Positions 54,178 through 64,000 are shown, counted from the first letter of the stretch. The stretch: 64,000 bases of DNA from Flavicella sediminum (GCF_006381105.1 NZ_VDET01000002.1:1091578-1155577), one strand, 5' to 3'. Numbers and translations are program-made. The notes: a model not told the origin generated them from the letters alone.

Positions 54178-54747
54178 TTGAAAACAAATAACAATTATAC
54201 AGAATCAGATTCCTTTAGGAAACTATTGAAGAACGGTGATAAGGCAAGCTATGAAACTTTATTCTTGCTATATTATGACAAGCTTTTACACATAGCAAAA
54301 GGCTATATTGGCAACTTGGAAGATGCCGAAGGTATCGTTCAAAATGTATTTTTAAAAGTATGGGACAAACGAAGTAAGTTTGACCGTGTAAAAAACACAA
54401 ACAATTACCTATACACCATTACAAAAAACGCTTGTTTAGATGTTTTAAAACATCAAAAAGTAAAAAACACTTTTTCCGAAAATTACAGCGCCATCAATGA
54501 AGCTTTTATCCATGATGAAATTGCCTCAACACTTATTGAAAGTGAATTGGAAAAAAGAATAAGTGCCGCCATTGAACTACTACCAGAAAAAAGAAAAAAT
54601 GTCTTTATTAAAAGTAGAATTGACGGAATGAAACATGCCGAAATTGCTTTATCCTTAAATATTTCTATTAGAACTGTAGACAACCATATTTCCAATGCAT
54701 TGCGACATATGAGACTGCATTTAAAGGAATTTCTAACTTTACTTTAA
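54178..54747 (+). CDS. ECF RNA polymerase sigma factor (Bacteroidota FecI-like)
   Basis: 189 residues. Sigma region 2 reads LFLLYYDKLLHIAKGYIGNLEDAEGIVQNVFLKVWDKR; region 4 has LPEKRKNVFIKSRIDGMKHAEIALSLNISIRTVDNH. It is the FecI-like class paired with FecR anti-sigma and SusC genes. No ATG is available upstream, since an in-frame stop lies at 54163, so the TTG at 54178 is the likely start. It is followed 65 bp later by the FecR gene. Confidence 0.9.
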   Translation: MKTNNNYTESDSFRKLLKNGDKASYETLFLLYYDKLLHIAKGYIGNLEDAEGIVQNVFLKVWDKRSKFDRVKNTNNYLYTITKNACLDVLKHQKVKNTFSENYSAINEAFIHDEIASTLIESELEKRISAAIELLPEKRKNVFIKSRIDGMKHAEIALSLNISIRTVDNHISNALRHMRLHLKEFLTLL

Positions 54748-54764
54748 AAAAAAATATTTTTTTT

Positions 54765-54789
54765 AGGTGTGATTAAGATTTGAGTCGTC
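54765..54789 (+). promoter_or_regulatory. Shared AGGTGTGATTA element before the FecR gene
   Basis: AGGTGTGATTAAGATTT recurs, minus one A, at 56071-56086 before the SusC gene. Here it is followed by GAGTCGTC; CGTC is a common -10 core for ECF sigma factors. It could be an autoregulated ECF promoter, 24-48 bp before the ATG at 54813. Confidence 0.4.
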
Positions 54790-54812
54790 TAGTAACTATA
54801 GACCATTTCATA

Positions 54813-55955
54813 ATGACACAAAAAATAGTAAAATACATTCAAGGCACTGCTTCTATTACAGAACAAAAAGAAGTTGAAAATTGGATACATGCCTCGAAAG
54901 AAAATACGCAAAAATTTCACCGATTAAAAGCAGAATGCATCACCGCCTCGTTTGATCAAACACAAGCGACAACCAATACCTATAAAGAGTTAAATACCTT
55001 CAAAAAAAACATTCACCAAAGACAAGCACAACTTTGGAAAACCCCACTTAAATACGCTGCCTTACTTGTTTGCCTTATCGCTAGCTCTATTTATCTAGCG
55101 AACAACACTAACTTATTTGAACAAGATCCAGTAGCACCAAAAATTTCGAAAAATAGCATTACCATCAAACTTAACAACGGAAATATTCGTGTAGTTAAAG
55201 AGAACGAAAATATAGACGTTAAAGACTCCAAAGGAAACAAAGTTGGTGTTCAAAAAGGAAATAAAATTTGTTATAAAAAAAATAGTACAAAGCAAAAATT
55301 AATTTACAATACACTAACTGTTCCTTATGGAAAACAATTTGATGTTGTTTTATCAGACAATACCCATGTGTATTTAAATGCCGGAACTACCTTAAAATAC
55401 CCCGTAAATTTTATAAAAGGAAAAAAAAGAAACGTGTTTTTAAGCGGAGAAGCTTTATTTGACGTGAGTAAAGATTCACTACACCCTTTTGTGGTTCATA
55501 TTGATGATTTAAATATTCGTGTGTTGGGAACCAAGTTTAATGTAAGTGCATATCCTGAAGATCTTTCTGCCAAAACCGTTTTAGTTGAAGGTGCTGTTGC
55601 TCTTTATCAAGAAAAAAAATACCAAGCTCAAAAAGCAACGATGTTAACTCCAGGTCGTTTGGCTTCCCTAAACAAATTGGATAAAAACATTTCTTTAGAA
55701 AAAGTAGATGTTTCTATTTATACCGCATGGACAAAAGGAAACATTCTTTTTCGTCATGAGCCTTTTAAAAACATTCTTAAAAAATTGGAAAGACAATTTG
55801 ATGTGACCATTGTTAACAACAATGAAAAACTAAATGATGTACTATTTACAGCCAGTTTTGATAACGAAAGTCTAGACTATATTCTAAAAACATTTCATAC
55901 AAATTTTGGTATCAACTATACCTTAAACCAAAAACAAATAACTATTAACCCTTAA
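54813..55955 (+). CDS. FecR-family anti-sigma factor
   Basis: 380 residues from the ATG at 54813 (the frame extends to a TTG at 54780). A cytoplasmic N-terminal anti-sigma part (about 1-70), one membrane helix (about 82-100), the periplasmic FecR domain (TVPYGKQFDVVLSDNTHVYLNAGTTLKYP) and a C-terminal DUF4974 domain (ILFRHEPFKNILKKLERQFDV). It should hold the sigma factor until the STN domain of the SusC receptor signals substrate. Confidence 0.9.
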   Translation: MTQKIVKYIQGTASITEQKEVENWIHASKENTQKFHRLKAECITASFDQTQATTNTYKELNTFKKNIHQRQAQLWKTPLKYAALLVCLIASSIYLANNTNLFEQDPVAPKISKNSITIKLNNGNIRVVKENENIDVKDSKGNKVGVQKGNKICYKKNSTKQKLIYNTLTVPYGKQFDVVLSDNTHVYLNAGTTLKYPVNFIKGKKRNVFLSGEALFDVSKDSLHPFVVHIDDLNIRVLGTKFNVSAYPEDLSAKTVLVEGAVALYQEKKYQAQKATMLTPGRLASLNKLDKNISLEKVDVSIYTAWTKGNILFRHEPFKNILKKLERQFDVTIVNNNEKLNDVLFTASFDNESLDYILKTFHTNFGINYTLNQKQITINP

Positions 55956-56070
55956 AACCAAAAAAAACATGACTTGAAACTAACCGAAAAAACCAATCCA
56001 TTTTCAATGACACCTACTGGACTAAACCCAATAAAAAAAACCGGAAAATGCTGCAACATTTCCCGATTTA

Positions 56071-56086
56071 AGGTGTGATTAGATTT
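56071..56086 (+). promoter_or_regulatory. Second copy of the AGGTGTGATTA element, before the SusC gene
   Basis: AGGTGTGATTAGATTT lies 28-43 bp before the SusC ATG at 56114. It follows a GGAAAATG/CATTTCC hairpin (56043-56064) that could end the FecR transcript. It matches the copy at 54765 except for one missing A. Confidence 0.4.
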
Positions 56087-56113
56087 ACTAACCACGTAAG
56101 AATAATAAAAGTA

Positions 56114-59100
56114 ATGAAAAAACTAATTACTCTAAGGAAAACTATACGCTTTCCTTTTAATTATGATTTAAAAATGAAGTTTACAGCGCTCTTTTTAATT
56201 GCATCCTTTTTCCAAATAAATGCCAATTCAACGTATACTGAAGACGTCAAAATTACGCTCAGTTTACAAAACGTAAGTTTAGAAAGGGTATTGAACAGAA
56301 TCGAAACAATTACAGATTATAAATTCGTTTATAAAGACATCGATATTGAATACAAAAAACAAGTGAGTATAAAAGTCGATAAAAAATCATTAGACAAAGT
56401 ACTCGATAAATTGTTTACAGGAACCCAAATTAACTATACGGTTTCCGATAAGCATATAATTTTAAAAGCTGAGAAAAAACACACCAAAACACAGCTTGCT
56501 ACTCCAAGTACAGTAGCTCAAAAAAAGTTCTTAGTCAGCGGTTCTGTTACCGACTCAAACGGACTTCCATTGCCGGGCACTACCATTTTAGAGAAAGGAA
56601 CATCAACTGGGGTTACCTCTGATTTTGATGGTTTTTTTTCCATCAATGTTTCAAGTGAAAAAGCAATTTTGGAAGCTTCCTATATTGGATTTTTAACACA
56701 AGACATACCTGTCAACGGGCAAGCTACGCTAAACATTAAAATGAAAGAAAACTTAGCGGAACTAGATGAAGTTATTGTTGTTGGTTATGGAATTCAAAAA
56801 AAGGAAACCGTTGTAGGATCTGTTACCCAAGCTAAAGGAGAAGAGCTTCTTCAAGCAGGTAGTGTTGCGACTGTTTCTGAAGCCCTTGCAGGAATTATGC
56901 CTGGTGTTTCTACCATGCAAGCTGCGGGTCAGCCTGGCTCTACGGCCTCCAATATCTTAATTCGAGGTCAGTCTACTTGGACAGATAACAATCCGCTTTT
57001 TTTAGTAGATGGTGTAGAACGTGATTTCAACGATTTAGATCCAAATGAAATTGCTTCTATTTCTGTTTTAAAAGATGCCTCCGCTACCGCCGTTTTTGGT
57101 GTAAAAGGAGCCAATGGTGTTATTTTGGTTACTACAAAAAGAGGAAAACCTGGAGATACAAAAGTACGGTTTACATCGAGTTGGGGTTTAAAAAAACCAA
57201 CCATGAACACCGATTACTATATGGATTATGCCACTACACTTGAGCATTACAACATGGCTGCCATGAATGATAGAATGTATGGTAGCATTCATCCACAAAG
57301 TGAAATTGATGCCTGGAGAGACCCAAATCGCGACAAGCGTTTTTATTCTTATACCACTTGGATCAATGAATTGTTAACCACAGGAACCAGCTCACAATAC
57401 AACGTAAATGTATCTGGTGGTAACGATTTTGTAAGCTATTTTGCTTCATTAGGATATCAATATGATGGGGATATATTCAATATTGAAAAACAAAAAGATT
57501 TCGATCCTAGAACCTATCAGAAAAAATACAATTGGCGTACGAATTTAGATTTCAATTTTAGCAAAACAACAAAATTTAAAGTCGGTTTGGCTGGTAATTT
57601 TAAAAATTGGAACGGGAATAGTATTACCAATGGAACCAACGGAGGTATTGCAACTGGTAATGGAGATGCTTTTACCAGAATTTGGCAAACGCCATTAATT
57701 GGAACAGCTCCTATTTTAGAAGGTGGTCTTTTAGGTACTGAAGCAGGTGCCACTGTAAATCCTAACTTTTACAGAATGGAAAAAGAAGGGCAATGGAAAA
57801 GAAGATCAAACACCATGTATACCGATTTTACGCTAACGCAAGACATTACAAAACATGTCAAAGCCGCTGCAAAACTTTCCTACAATTACAATCAATCTTA
57901 TAACAGTAGTATCAGAAGAAGTTTACTTTACTACTATCCTAACCAAGATAAAACAGGTTTTATACAAGAAGGTAATCCGGATGCCATTCAAGAACCTTTA
58001 AGGGTAAATGGTGAATCAATTTCTGGTTCCGGAAGTAGTTTGTACTATGAATTTCGTTTAAACTACAATCAAACTTTTGGACATCATGATGTGGGTGCTA
58101 TGGCACTTTTTAACAGAAGAAAAGCGCAAAATGGTGTTAACTTTCCACGTTTTGAAGAAAGCTGGGTAGGAAGAGCTACCTATGCTTACAAACAAAAATA
58201 TTTAGCTGAATTTAATGGAGCCTATAATGGGAACGAAAACTGGGCGCCCGGTTTGCGTTTTGGATTTTTTCCTTCTATGGCTGCCGGTTGGGTTGTTTCA
58301 AGGGAAGAATTTATGAAGAAAAATTTAGACTTTGTAAGCTTCTTAAAATTGCGATATTCTTATGGAGAAATTGGGTCGGATAAGGGAATAGGAAACACAC
58401 GTTTTCTTTACCAATCTACCTACGATAAAAATGGTTCTAATAATGCTTCTTTTTATTATGGAGATCCTGTACAAAATTATGGGCCTTTGTATATTGAAGG
58501 AAAACCCGCAACACCTGATAATACTTGGGAAAAAGCAATCAAGCAAGATTTGGCTGTAGAATTTGGATTCCTAAATAACAAACTTAAAGGAGCTATAGAA
58601 TTCTTTGATGAAAAAAGGAATGACATTATTATGGAAAGAAGAACCGTTGCTCCATGGTACGGAAATACCGCGCCAAGAGCAAACATAGGAAGAACTAAAA
58701 ATCATGGTATTGATGTAGAATTGAAATACAATTCTAGAATTGGTGAAGACATAAAATATTTTGTAAAAGCAAATATGTCTATTAGTGAAAGTAGGGTAAT
58801 TGAAAGAGACGACCCAACTTCAACAGCACCTCAACAACGTTTAGCTGGAAAACCTATTGGTTGGGCAAGCGGACATCTTCATGATGGCTTATACCAATCT
58901 TGGGACGATGTGTACAACAGCACAATTTCTTCTTATTCAAGTGATTTGATTCCGGGGTCTTTAAATTTTATTGATTATAATGGAGATGGAATCATTGATC
59001 AATTTGACAAAGTTCCAATCAACGACCCTTCGTATGCGGCTAAATCGTATGCTTTCAGTTTAGGTTTTACTTATAAAAACTTTTCAGTACATGCTTTATT

Positions 59101-59521
59101 TAACGGAATGTTTGACATTTCTAAAAACCTTTCTAGTTTGTATTTGTTTGAATATTCTGCGGCTGCGACTTCTAGTTGGCAATTGCTAAATAATGAACAA
59201 TTGAACGCGTGGTCTCCAACAAACCCGAATGGTACACATCCTGCTTTACATACCGTAAGCAACACTCACGATCAACAAGCAAGTACCTATACCAATAGAT
59301 CTAGTACATTTTTAAGATTCAAAACTATGGAAATTAAATACAACTTAGATAAAAAATTATTGGACAAAATTGGTTTGTTCGATTCTTTTGAAATCTATGT
59401 GAATGGAAACAACTTGGCTACTTGGTCTGATTTGCCTGATGAATTTGACCCAGAACAGCGTCACTTAAATGTATATCCACTTACACAACGATTCAATTTA
59501 GGAGTGCGATTGTCCTTCTAA
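56114..59521 (+). CDS. SusC/RagA TonB-dependent receptor with N-terminal STN signalling domain
   Basis: 1135 residues from the ATG at 56114; the frame extends to a GTG at 56075. Signal region ending near QINANS, then an STN domain (about 45-115, LQNVSLERVLNRIE), a carboxypeptidase-like domain (about 140-225, GLPLPGTTILEKGTSTGVTSDFDG), the TonB-linked plug beginning ELDEVIVVGYG with NILIRGQSTWTDNNPLFLVDG, and a barrel ending NLGVRLSF. Imports oligomers captured by SusD. The STN domain fits signalling to the FecR/ECF pair just upstream. Confidence 0.94.
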   Translation: MKKLITLRKTIRFPFNYDLKMKFTALFLIASFFQINANSTYTEDVKITLSLQNVSLERVLNRIETITDYKFVYKDIDIEYKKQVSIKVDKKSLDKVLDKLFTGTQINYTVSDKHIILKAEKKHTKTQLATPSTVAQKKFLVSGSVTDSNGLPLPGTTILEKGTSTGVTSDFDGFFSINVSSEKAILEASYIGFLTQDIPVNGQATLNIKMKENLAELDEVIVVGYGIQKKETVVGSVTQAKGEELLQAGSVATVSEALAGIMPGVSTMQAAGQPGSTASNILIRGQSTWTDNNPLFLVDGVERDFNDLDPNEIASISVLKDASATAVFGVKGANGVILVTTKRGKPGDTKVRFTSSWGLKKPTMNTDYYMDYATTLEHYNMAAMNDRMYGSIHPQSEIDAWRDPNRDKRFYSYTTWINELLTTGTSSQYNVNVSGGNDFVSYFASLGYQYDGDIFNIEKQKDFDPRTYQKKYNWRTNLDFNFSKTTKFKVGLAGNFKNWNGNSITNGTNGGIATGNGDAFTRIWQTPLIGTAPILEGGLLGTEAGATVNPNFYRMEKEGQWKRRSNTMYTDFTLTQDITKHVKAAAKLSYNYNQSYNSSIRRSLLYYYPNQDKTGFIQEGNPDAIQEPLRVNGESISGSGSSLYYEFRLNYNQTFGHHDVGAMALFNRRKAQNGVNFPRFEESWVGRATYAYKQKYLAEFNGAYNGNENWAPGLRFGFFPSMAAGWVVSREEFMKKNLDFVSFLKLRYSYGEIGSDKGIGNTRFLYQSTYDKNGSNNASFYYGDPVQNYGPLYIEGKPATPDNTWEKAIKQDLAVEFGFLNNKLKGAIEFFDEKRNDIIMERRTVAPWYGNTAPRANIGRTKNHGIDVELKYNSRIGEDIKYFVKANMSISESRVIERDDPTSTAPQQRLAGKPIGWASGHLHDGLYQSWDDVYNSTISSYSSDLIPGSLNFIDYNGDGIIDQFDKVPINDPSYAAKSYAFSLGFTYKNFSVHALFNGMFDISKNLSSLYLFEYSAAATSSWQLLNNEQLNAWSPTNPNGTHPALHTVSNTHDQQASTYTNRSSTFLRFKTMEIKYNLDKKLLDKIGLFDSFEIYVNGNNLATWSDLPDEFDPEQRHLNVYPLTQRFNLGVRLSF

Positions 59522-59557
59522 AATAAATACTATTCAAAAAAATTAAAATCTAATAAG

Positions 59558-61402
59558 ATGAAAAAATACTATAAACTTCTTCTATTTGCATGGGGCGTTT
59601 CCATAACTGCCAGTTCATGTGAAGATTATTTAGATGTGAGTCCTGAGTTAGGAATTAGTAAAGAGCAAGTTTTTACCGACTATTATTCTACTCGTGGAAC
59701 CTTAGACAGAGCAAATCGATTGATCCAAAATTATGTGTATTCTGATACCGACTGGGCAAGTGAATTGGGTGTTATGTCTGATGAATGTCAAGTATCACAA
59801 ACCAAATTCCCTCCACATACCGTGTTTAATTCTGGGAATTGGATGAACTCTAGTTATAGAGAACTAGGCGGAATGCTGAACCGCAGTGGAGGGGCTGAAT
59901 TTCATAACAACGACTTCCAAACAGAACCCGCTTCCAAAGCTTTTTTAGCTATTAGAACTGTAAATACGGTTTTAGAAAATATTGATCTTTTGACGGAGTA
60001 TCCTACAGAAACAGGCTATACTCCTCAGCAATTGAAAGATCAATTGATAGGACAAAGCTATTTTTTAAGAGGATTTCATTATTTTCAAATCATACGACGT
60101 TATGGTGGTTTTCCTATTTTAAATAAAGCGTACGATACCAATAAAGATTTTGACGAAGTAAGACCTAGCTATTTGCAATCTACAGATTCTTTAGTAGCCG
60201 ATTTGGACAAAGCAATTCAATACCTACCTGAAAAATGGAACGACCAAAACTTAGGAAGAGTTACAAAAACTTCTGCCAAAGGGTTAAAAGCAATGGCATT
60301 GTTATACGCTGCCAGTCCCTTAATGAATCCACAGTTAAATCCGTATGGTTCTAACACAAAAACCTACAACAATGAATATGCACAAAAAGCGGCTATAGCA
60401 GGAGCTCAAGCAATTAACGATTTTCCAAATGGAGGCTATTCTATGTACAGCATGGAGGAGTACAAAGAAAATTGGCATAGCAAAGCATCCGGTTTTCCTA
60501 AAGAAGCCCTGATACAAGCTCCTTTATCTAAAGATACAGATCCTAACGGAAGTGGTATTGTAGGAAGAGGATGGTTTTTACCTCAATTCAAAGGAGGATG
60601 GGCAATTGAAGGAAATCCTACACAAAATGCTGTTGATTGGTTTGAAACCAATGATGGCTATGATGTAAACGATCCGGAAGCAGCAACCCTAGGAAATTTT
60701 GATCCTGCAGACCCATACAGCAACCGTGATCCAAGATTAAAAGCTTTAATTTCTGTTCATGGTGAAGATATGTTTGAAGGCCTACCAAACCCTAAAGGAG
60801 CTGTTCGTACGCTTGATGCAAAACCAGGCGGATGGCACTATAAATTTGAAACCAGTAAAAATAAAATGTTTACCGGCTATTACCATAGTGGAAAGCACAG
60901 TTGGCCAGGGAATGATAAATGGAATAGATCTAGAGGATGGTACAGAGTTTTCCCTCATTTAAGAGTTGCTCAATTATACCTAGATTTTGCAGAAGCTGCC
61001 AATGAAGCTTATGGCCCCAATGGTGCGGTTCCTGGAACTGGATTAACTGCTGTACAAGCTATAAATGTGGTTCGAAACAGAGCAAACATGCCAAATGTTT
61101 TGGCCAAATATACTGTAGACAAAGACAGCTTCAGAAAAAGAATTTACAACGAAAGAGCCGTAGAACTTTACCATGAATTTCATAGATGGCATGACTTAAG
61201 AAGATGGAAGTTGGCCAAAGAAGTATTGGGTGAAGGAAATATTTATGGTGCTGATTTAAGAGAGGAAAACGGAAACTTGATTTTTGATAAAAAGATCATT
61301 CCAGGTGCGCAAAGAATATTTGAAGACCGCCATTACTGGTATCCTTTTCCTACAAATGTCATGAACATTATGTCCAAGTTTGAACAAAATCCTGGGTGGT
61401 AA
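59558..61402 (+). CDS. SusD/RagB nutrient-binding lipoprotein
   Basis: 614 residues. Lipoprotein signal peptide with SSC (Cys21). TPR-like SusD fold: GQSYFLRGFHYFQIIRRYGGFPI, AKGLKAMALLYAASPLMN, LRVAQLYLDFAEAANEAYG and the C-terminal RIYNERAVELYHEFHRWHDLRRWK with the ending PFPTNVMNIMSKFEQNPGW. It is the surface lid of the SusC receptor encoded 36 bp upstream. The substrate is not deducible. Confidence 0.95.
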   Translation: MKKYYKLLLFAWGVSITASSCEDYLDVSPELGISKEQVFTDYYSTRGTLDRANRLIQNYVYSDTDWASELGVMSDECQVSQTKFPPHTVFNSGNWMNSSYRELGGMLNRSGGAEFHNNDFQTEPASKAFLAIRTVNTVLENIDLLTEYPTETGYTPQQLKDQLIGQSYFLRGFHYFQIIRRYGGFPILNKAYDTNKDFDEVRPSYLQSTDSLVADLDKAIQYLPEKWNDQNLGRVTKTSAKGLKAMALLYAASPLMNPQLNPYGSNTKTYNNEYAQKAAIAGAQAINDFPNGGYSMYSMEEYKENWHSKASGFPKEALIQAPLSKDTDPNGSGIVGRGWFLPQFKGGWAIEGNPTQNAVDWFETNDGYDVNDPEAATLGNFDPADPYSNRDPRLKALISVHGEDMFEGLPNPKGAVRTLDAKPGGWHYKFETSKNKMFTGYYHSGKHSWPGNDKWNRSRGWYRVFPHLRVAQLYLDFAEAANEAYGPNGAVPGTGLTAVQAINVVRNRANMPNVLAKYTVDKDSFRKRIYNERAVELYHEFHRWHDLRRWKLAKEVLGEGNIYGADLREENGNLIFDKKIIPGAQRIFEDRHYWYPFPTNVMNIMSKFEQNPGW

Positions 61403-61419
61403 ATTAAAAATTTAGAAAC

Positions 61420-64000
61420 ATGAAATATTATATATTATTACTATTTACTGCCATAGTGAGTATTACATCTGCTCAAAAGGTAAGTGATACAATAAAAGAC
61501 TCCAATAAAGTTATACTTCCTTTTGGCGAAGTAAGTAAAAACAAACATGTAGGTGCTGTAGATGTTATCAAAGGTGAAGATCTTTTGCATTCTTCGGACT
61601 ATAACGTGGAATCCGTTTTAAACGGACTTGCTCCTGGACTAATTGTTTTTGAAGGCAATGGAGCTCCTGGTTTTGATACTACCTATCTGAAAATTAGAGG
61701 ACAATCAAGAGGTGGAGCCTCTGACCACCCTTTAATTGTAATTGATGGTATTGCCAATAGATCGCTATCAAGTATTGCCTTAGACGAAATAGAAAGTATT
61801 CAAATTTTAAAAGATATAACCGCAAAAATGCTGTATGGCAGCAAAGCTGCAAATGGGGTTATTATGGTAAGCACCAAACGAGGATACGACGGCAAACACA
61901 AACTGACTTTTTTCCATGAATATGGAATCAAAACTGCTGCTAGCTTGCCTAGCTACGTAAATTCTGCTGATTATGCGAGTTTGTACAACCAAGCATTGAT
62001 TAATGATGGTAAAGATCCTTTTTATTCTGATGAACAAATAAACAATTACAGAAACAACCCTTCTGTTTTAAATCCTGATGTTGATTTTTATGACGAATTC
62101 TTGAAAAAAAGTGCGTCATTTCAACGATTCAATGCACAATTAATTGGAGGTTCAGACAAAACTAAATTTTTCTTAAACTTAGGTTATGTAGGAGAAAACG
62201 GACTAGAAAACTTGGGTAAAAATCAAAAATTCAATCGACTGAATGTTCGTGGGAACTTAGATTTTAAAGTAAACGAGGTGACTTCTATGTTTTTAGATAT
62301 TGCTGGAAGAATGGATATTTGGGACAGAGCAAATATTAGCAATGAGGACTTCTTTAAATCTTTATCAACACATCGTCCAAATGATTATCCTCTTTGGTTT
62401 GGAGAAGTAGGTGACACAGACAATTTAGGTTTCAGTCCAAGATTAGGGACCAACCTTGTTGGAGAATTAGCTAGATCTGGCTATGTAAATACTAAAAACT
62501 ACTATGCGCAAACTAATATTGGATTCAATTTTGATCTTGATAAATATGCCAAAGGCTTAAAAGCAGGTGCCTACTTAACTTTTGATATGTACAATAACAT
62601 CAATATTGGGAAAGCTTTGCAATACTCTAGAATACGAATTAACAATGGAGATATCAACGACACAACTAGAGAAGGTGTTGATCAGTTAGCCAGTCAAGAA
62701 GGAAGACGTGGTGATGATGTTTACCAAAATGTAGGATTGGTTGCAAATATCGATTATGAAAAATCTTGGGATGACAATGATTTACAAATCAATTTGGCCG
62801 CTATTCAGCAAACCTTAACAAGAAAATCAACATTAGCGGGTCCTACAACACAACAAGATGATAAAAACATGAACTTCGGACTGCGTGTAAATTATACTTT
62901 AAAAGACAAGTATACCTTTGAAGGAACTTCTTCTTATATGGGTTCTGATAAATTTACACCTGAAAACCGTTGGGGCTTATTTGGAGCTGGTGGTTTTGGA
63001 TGGATTCTTTCCAAAGAAGACTTTTTAAAAGACAATAGCCATATAAATTACCTAAAACTAAAAGGATCTTTTGGTGTAATGGGCTATGATCGTTCTTTTG
63101 ATTATTTACTATACAATGATTTTTATGTTGCCAATGGAAACTTTAGAACCGGACCAAAAAGTGCCAATATTGAATACGGATGGAGAGCGGGTCAAATAGG
63201 TAATAAAAACATCACCTTTGAAAAATCAAGAGAGTTAAATTTTGGTATAGAAGCTAGTTTGTTTAAAAATAAGCTAGACCTAGAAATCAATTATTTTAAC
63301 GAATATAGATACGATATTCCTGTTGTTTTAAACAATGCTGTGCCTGACTTTACCGGACAATTAAAACCGATTGGAAACTTTAATGAAATTTCGAATAAGG
63401 GTATGGATTTATTTGTAAAATACCACGATAAAGTTGGTGATTTAAGTTATTCTGTAGGTGCTAATTTTATTTATTCAAAAGCAACAAATGAAGTGTTTGA
63501 TGAAGTAAATGAATACGCACACACAAACAGAACAGGACAAGTAACGGATGCTATTTGGGGATGGGAAGCTGATGGTTTGTATGCCGACCAAACAGCTATT
63601 ACAAATCATGGTGTCAGCTCTTCTTACGGAGATATAATTCCTGGAGATGTAAAACTGGTTAATTATATCAATGATAAAAACGACAATATCATCGATCAAT
63701 TTGACCAAAAAGTAATTGGAAACAGCTTTCCTAGGATAAATTATTCTTTGAATATCAATCTTGAATACAAAGGTTTGGGCTTATTTGTACTTGGACAAGG
63801 AGTTGCTGGTTTAGACAAAATGCTGAATAATTCTTATTACTGGAATACAGGACAAAATAAATATTCTGTAAAAGCCGTTGGTTCTGCTGTTCCAGGAGCT
63901 GTTGCCGGAGCGACTTCTCCTCGATTAACCACTTTAAATCAATCGCATAGTTACAGAAATTCAAGCTACTGGATGACCAATGGTGCTTTCTTTAAACTAA
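61420..64000 (+). CDS. Second SusC-like TonB-dependent receptor, 3' end outside the window
   Basis: 860 codons are present and the frame is open to the right edge. Signal peptide ending ITSAQ, then almost directly a plug domain (GEDLLHSSDYNVESVLNGLAPG, TTYLKIRGQSRGG, LIVIDGIANRS, AKMLYGSKAANGVIMVSTKRG) and the barrel. It lacks both STN and the carboxypeptidase-like domain that the first SusC has. It starts 17 bp after the SusD stop, with no promoter seen, so it is co-transcribed. A matching SusD may lie beyond the window. Confidence 0.9.
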   Translation, partial: MKYYILLLFTAIVSITSAQKVSDTIKDSNKVILPFGEVSKNKHVGAVDVIKGEDLLHSSDYNVESVLNGLAPGLIVFEGNGAPGFDTTYLKIRGQSRGGASDHPLIVIDGIANRSLSSIALDEIESIQILKDITAKMLYGSKAANGVIMVSTKRGYDGKHKLTFFHEYGIKTAASLPSYVNSADYASLYNQALINDGKDPFYSDEQINNYRNNPSVLNPDVDFYDEFLKKSASFQRFNAQLIGGSDKTKFFLNLGYVGENGLENLGKNQKFNRLNVRGNLDFKVNEVTSMFLDIAGRMDIWDRANISNEDFFKSLSTHRPNDYPLWFGEVGDTDNLGFSPRLGTNLVGELARSGYVNTKNYYAQTNIGFNFDLDKYAKGLKAGAYLTFDMYNNINIGKALQYSRIRINNGDINDTTREGVDQLASQEGRRGDDVYQNVGLVANIDYEKSWDDNDLQINLAAIQQTLTRKSTLAGPTTQQDDKNMNFGLRVNYTLKDKYTFEGTSSYMGSDKFTPENRWGLFGAGGFGWILSKEDFLKDNSHINYLKLKGSFGVMGYDRSFDYLLYNDFYVANGNFRTGPKSANIEYGWRAGQIGNKNITFEKSRELNFGIEASLFKNKLDLEINYFNEYRYDIPVVLNNAVPDFTGQLKPIGNFNEISNKGMDLFVKYHDKVGDLSYSVGANFIYSKATNEVFDEVNEYAHTNRTGQVTDAIWGWEADGLYADQTAITNHGVSSSYGDIIPGDVKLVNYINDKNDNIIDQFDQKVIGNSFPRINYSLNINLEYKGLGLFVLGQGVAGLDKMLNNSYYWNTGQNKYSVKAVGSAVPGAVAGATSPRLTTLNQSHSYRNSSYWMTNGAFFKL

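Overview
The window looks like chromosome of a marine-type flavobacterium (Bacteroidota, Flavobacteriaceae). The evidence is the AT-rich sequence, the near absence of Shine-Dalgarno sites, repeated TAnnTTTG -7 promoter boxes, SusC/SusD pairs, a PorZ-type type IX secretion component, LytTR/LytS signalling, and many DUF families typical of the group. It holds about 50 protein genes. I see no rRNA, tRNA, CRISPR array, prophage or insertion sequence.

Layout, 1-25 kb (mostly housekeeping): ABC-F start (partial), fused oligopeptide ABC ATPase, a decayed outer-membrane protein remnant, AraC-type regulator, DUF4292 lipoprotein plus EnvC-like murein hydrolase activator, thioesterase, PutA, methionine-salvage-type aminotransferase/omega-amidase pair, aldose epimerase, acyl-ACP desaturase plus acyltransferase, a DUF3108/M23/pgi operon, Mrp plus NifU Fe-S genes, an alkyltransferase-like protein next to a heptamer tandem repeat, and a PolB-like exonuclease.

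21.5-32.3 kb (phosphate island): an OprP-like porin and a PiT transporter with a PhoU-like tail form one operon. Next come a lipoprotein made of two near-identical beta-helix halves, a TonB-dependent receptor, and a divergent PhoB/PhoR-type two-component system. Each promoter region carries 7-mers of the form NTAAC(A/C)T spaced by 4 bp (11-bp period), the architecture of Pho boxes. This is the most coherent candidate for an under-described system: Pho-controlled outer-membrane uptake by a TonB receptor paired with a beta-helix lipoprotein.

32.3-49.3 kb: an rnpA/sugar transferase/purD/glycosyltransferase operon, porZ-recO-TonB receptor genes overlapping by single bases, an AlgI/AlgJ-like O-acetylation pair, a CYTH protein, a LytTR/LytS pair, a hemolysin III-type protein, a second PlsC-like acyltransferase and trpS.

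49.3-54.2 kb (nitrite ammonification): nrfH-nrfA followed by ResB- and CcsA-type cytochrome c assembly genes, ending at a 94-bp palindromic intergenic element. Upstream of nrfH is a 558-bp gap with a possible short leader ORF that runs into a terminator-like hairpin.

54.2-64 kb (glycan or other polymer uptake locus): ECF sigma factor, FecR anti-sigma, SusC with an STN signalling domain, SusD, and a second SusC-like receptor cut by the window end. No degradative enzyme lies inside the window, so the substrate cannot be inferred.
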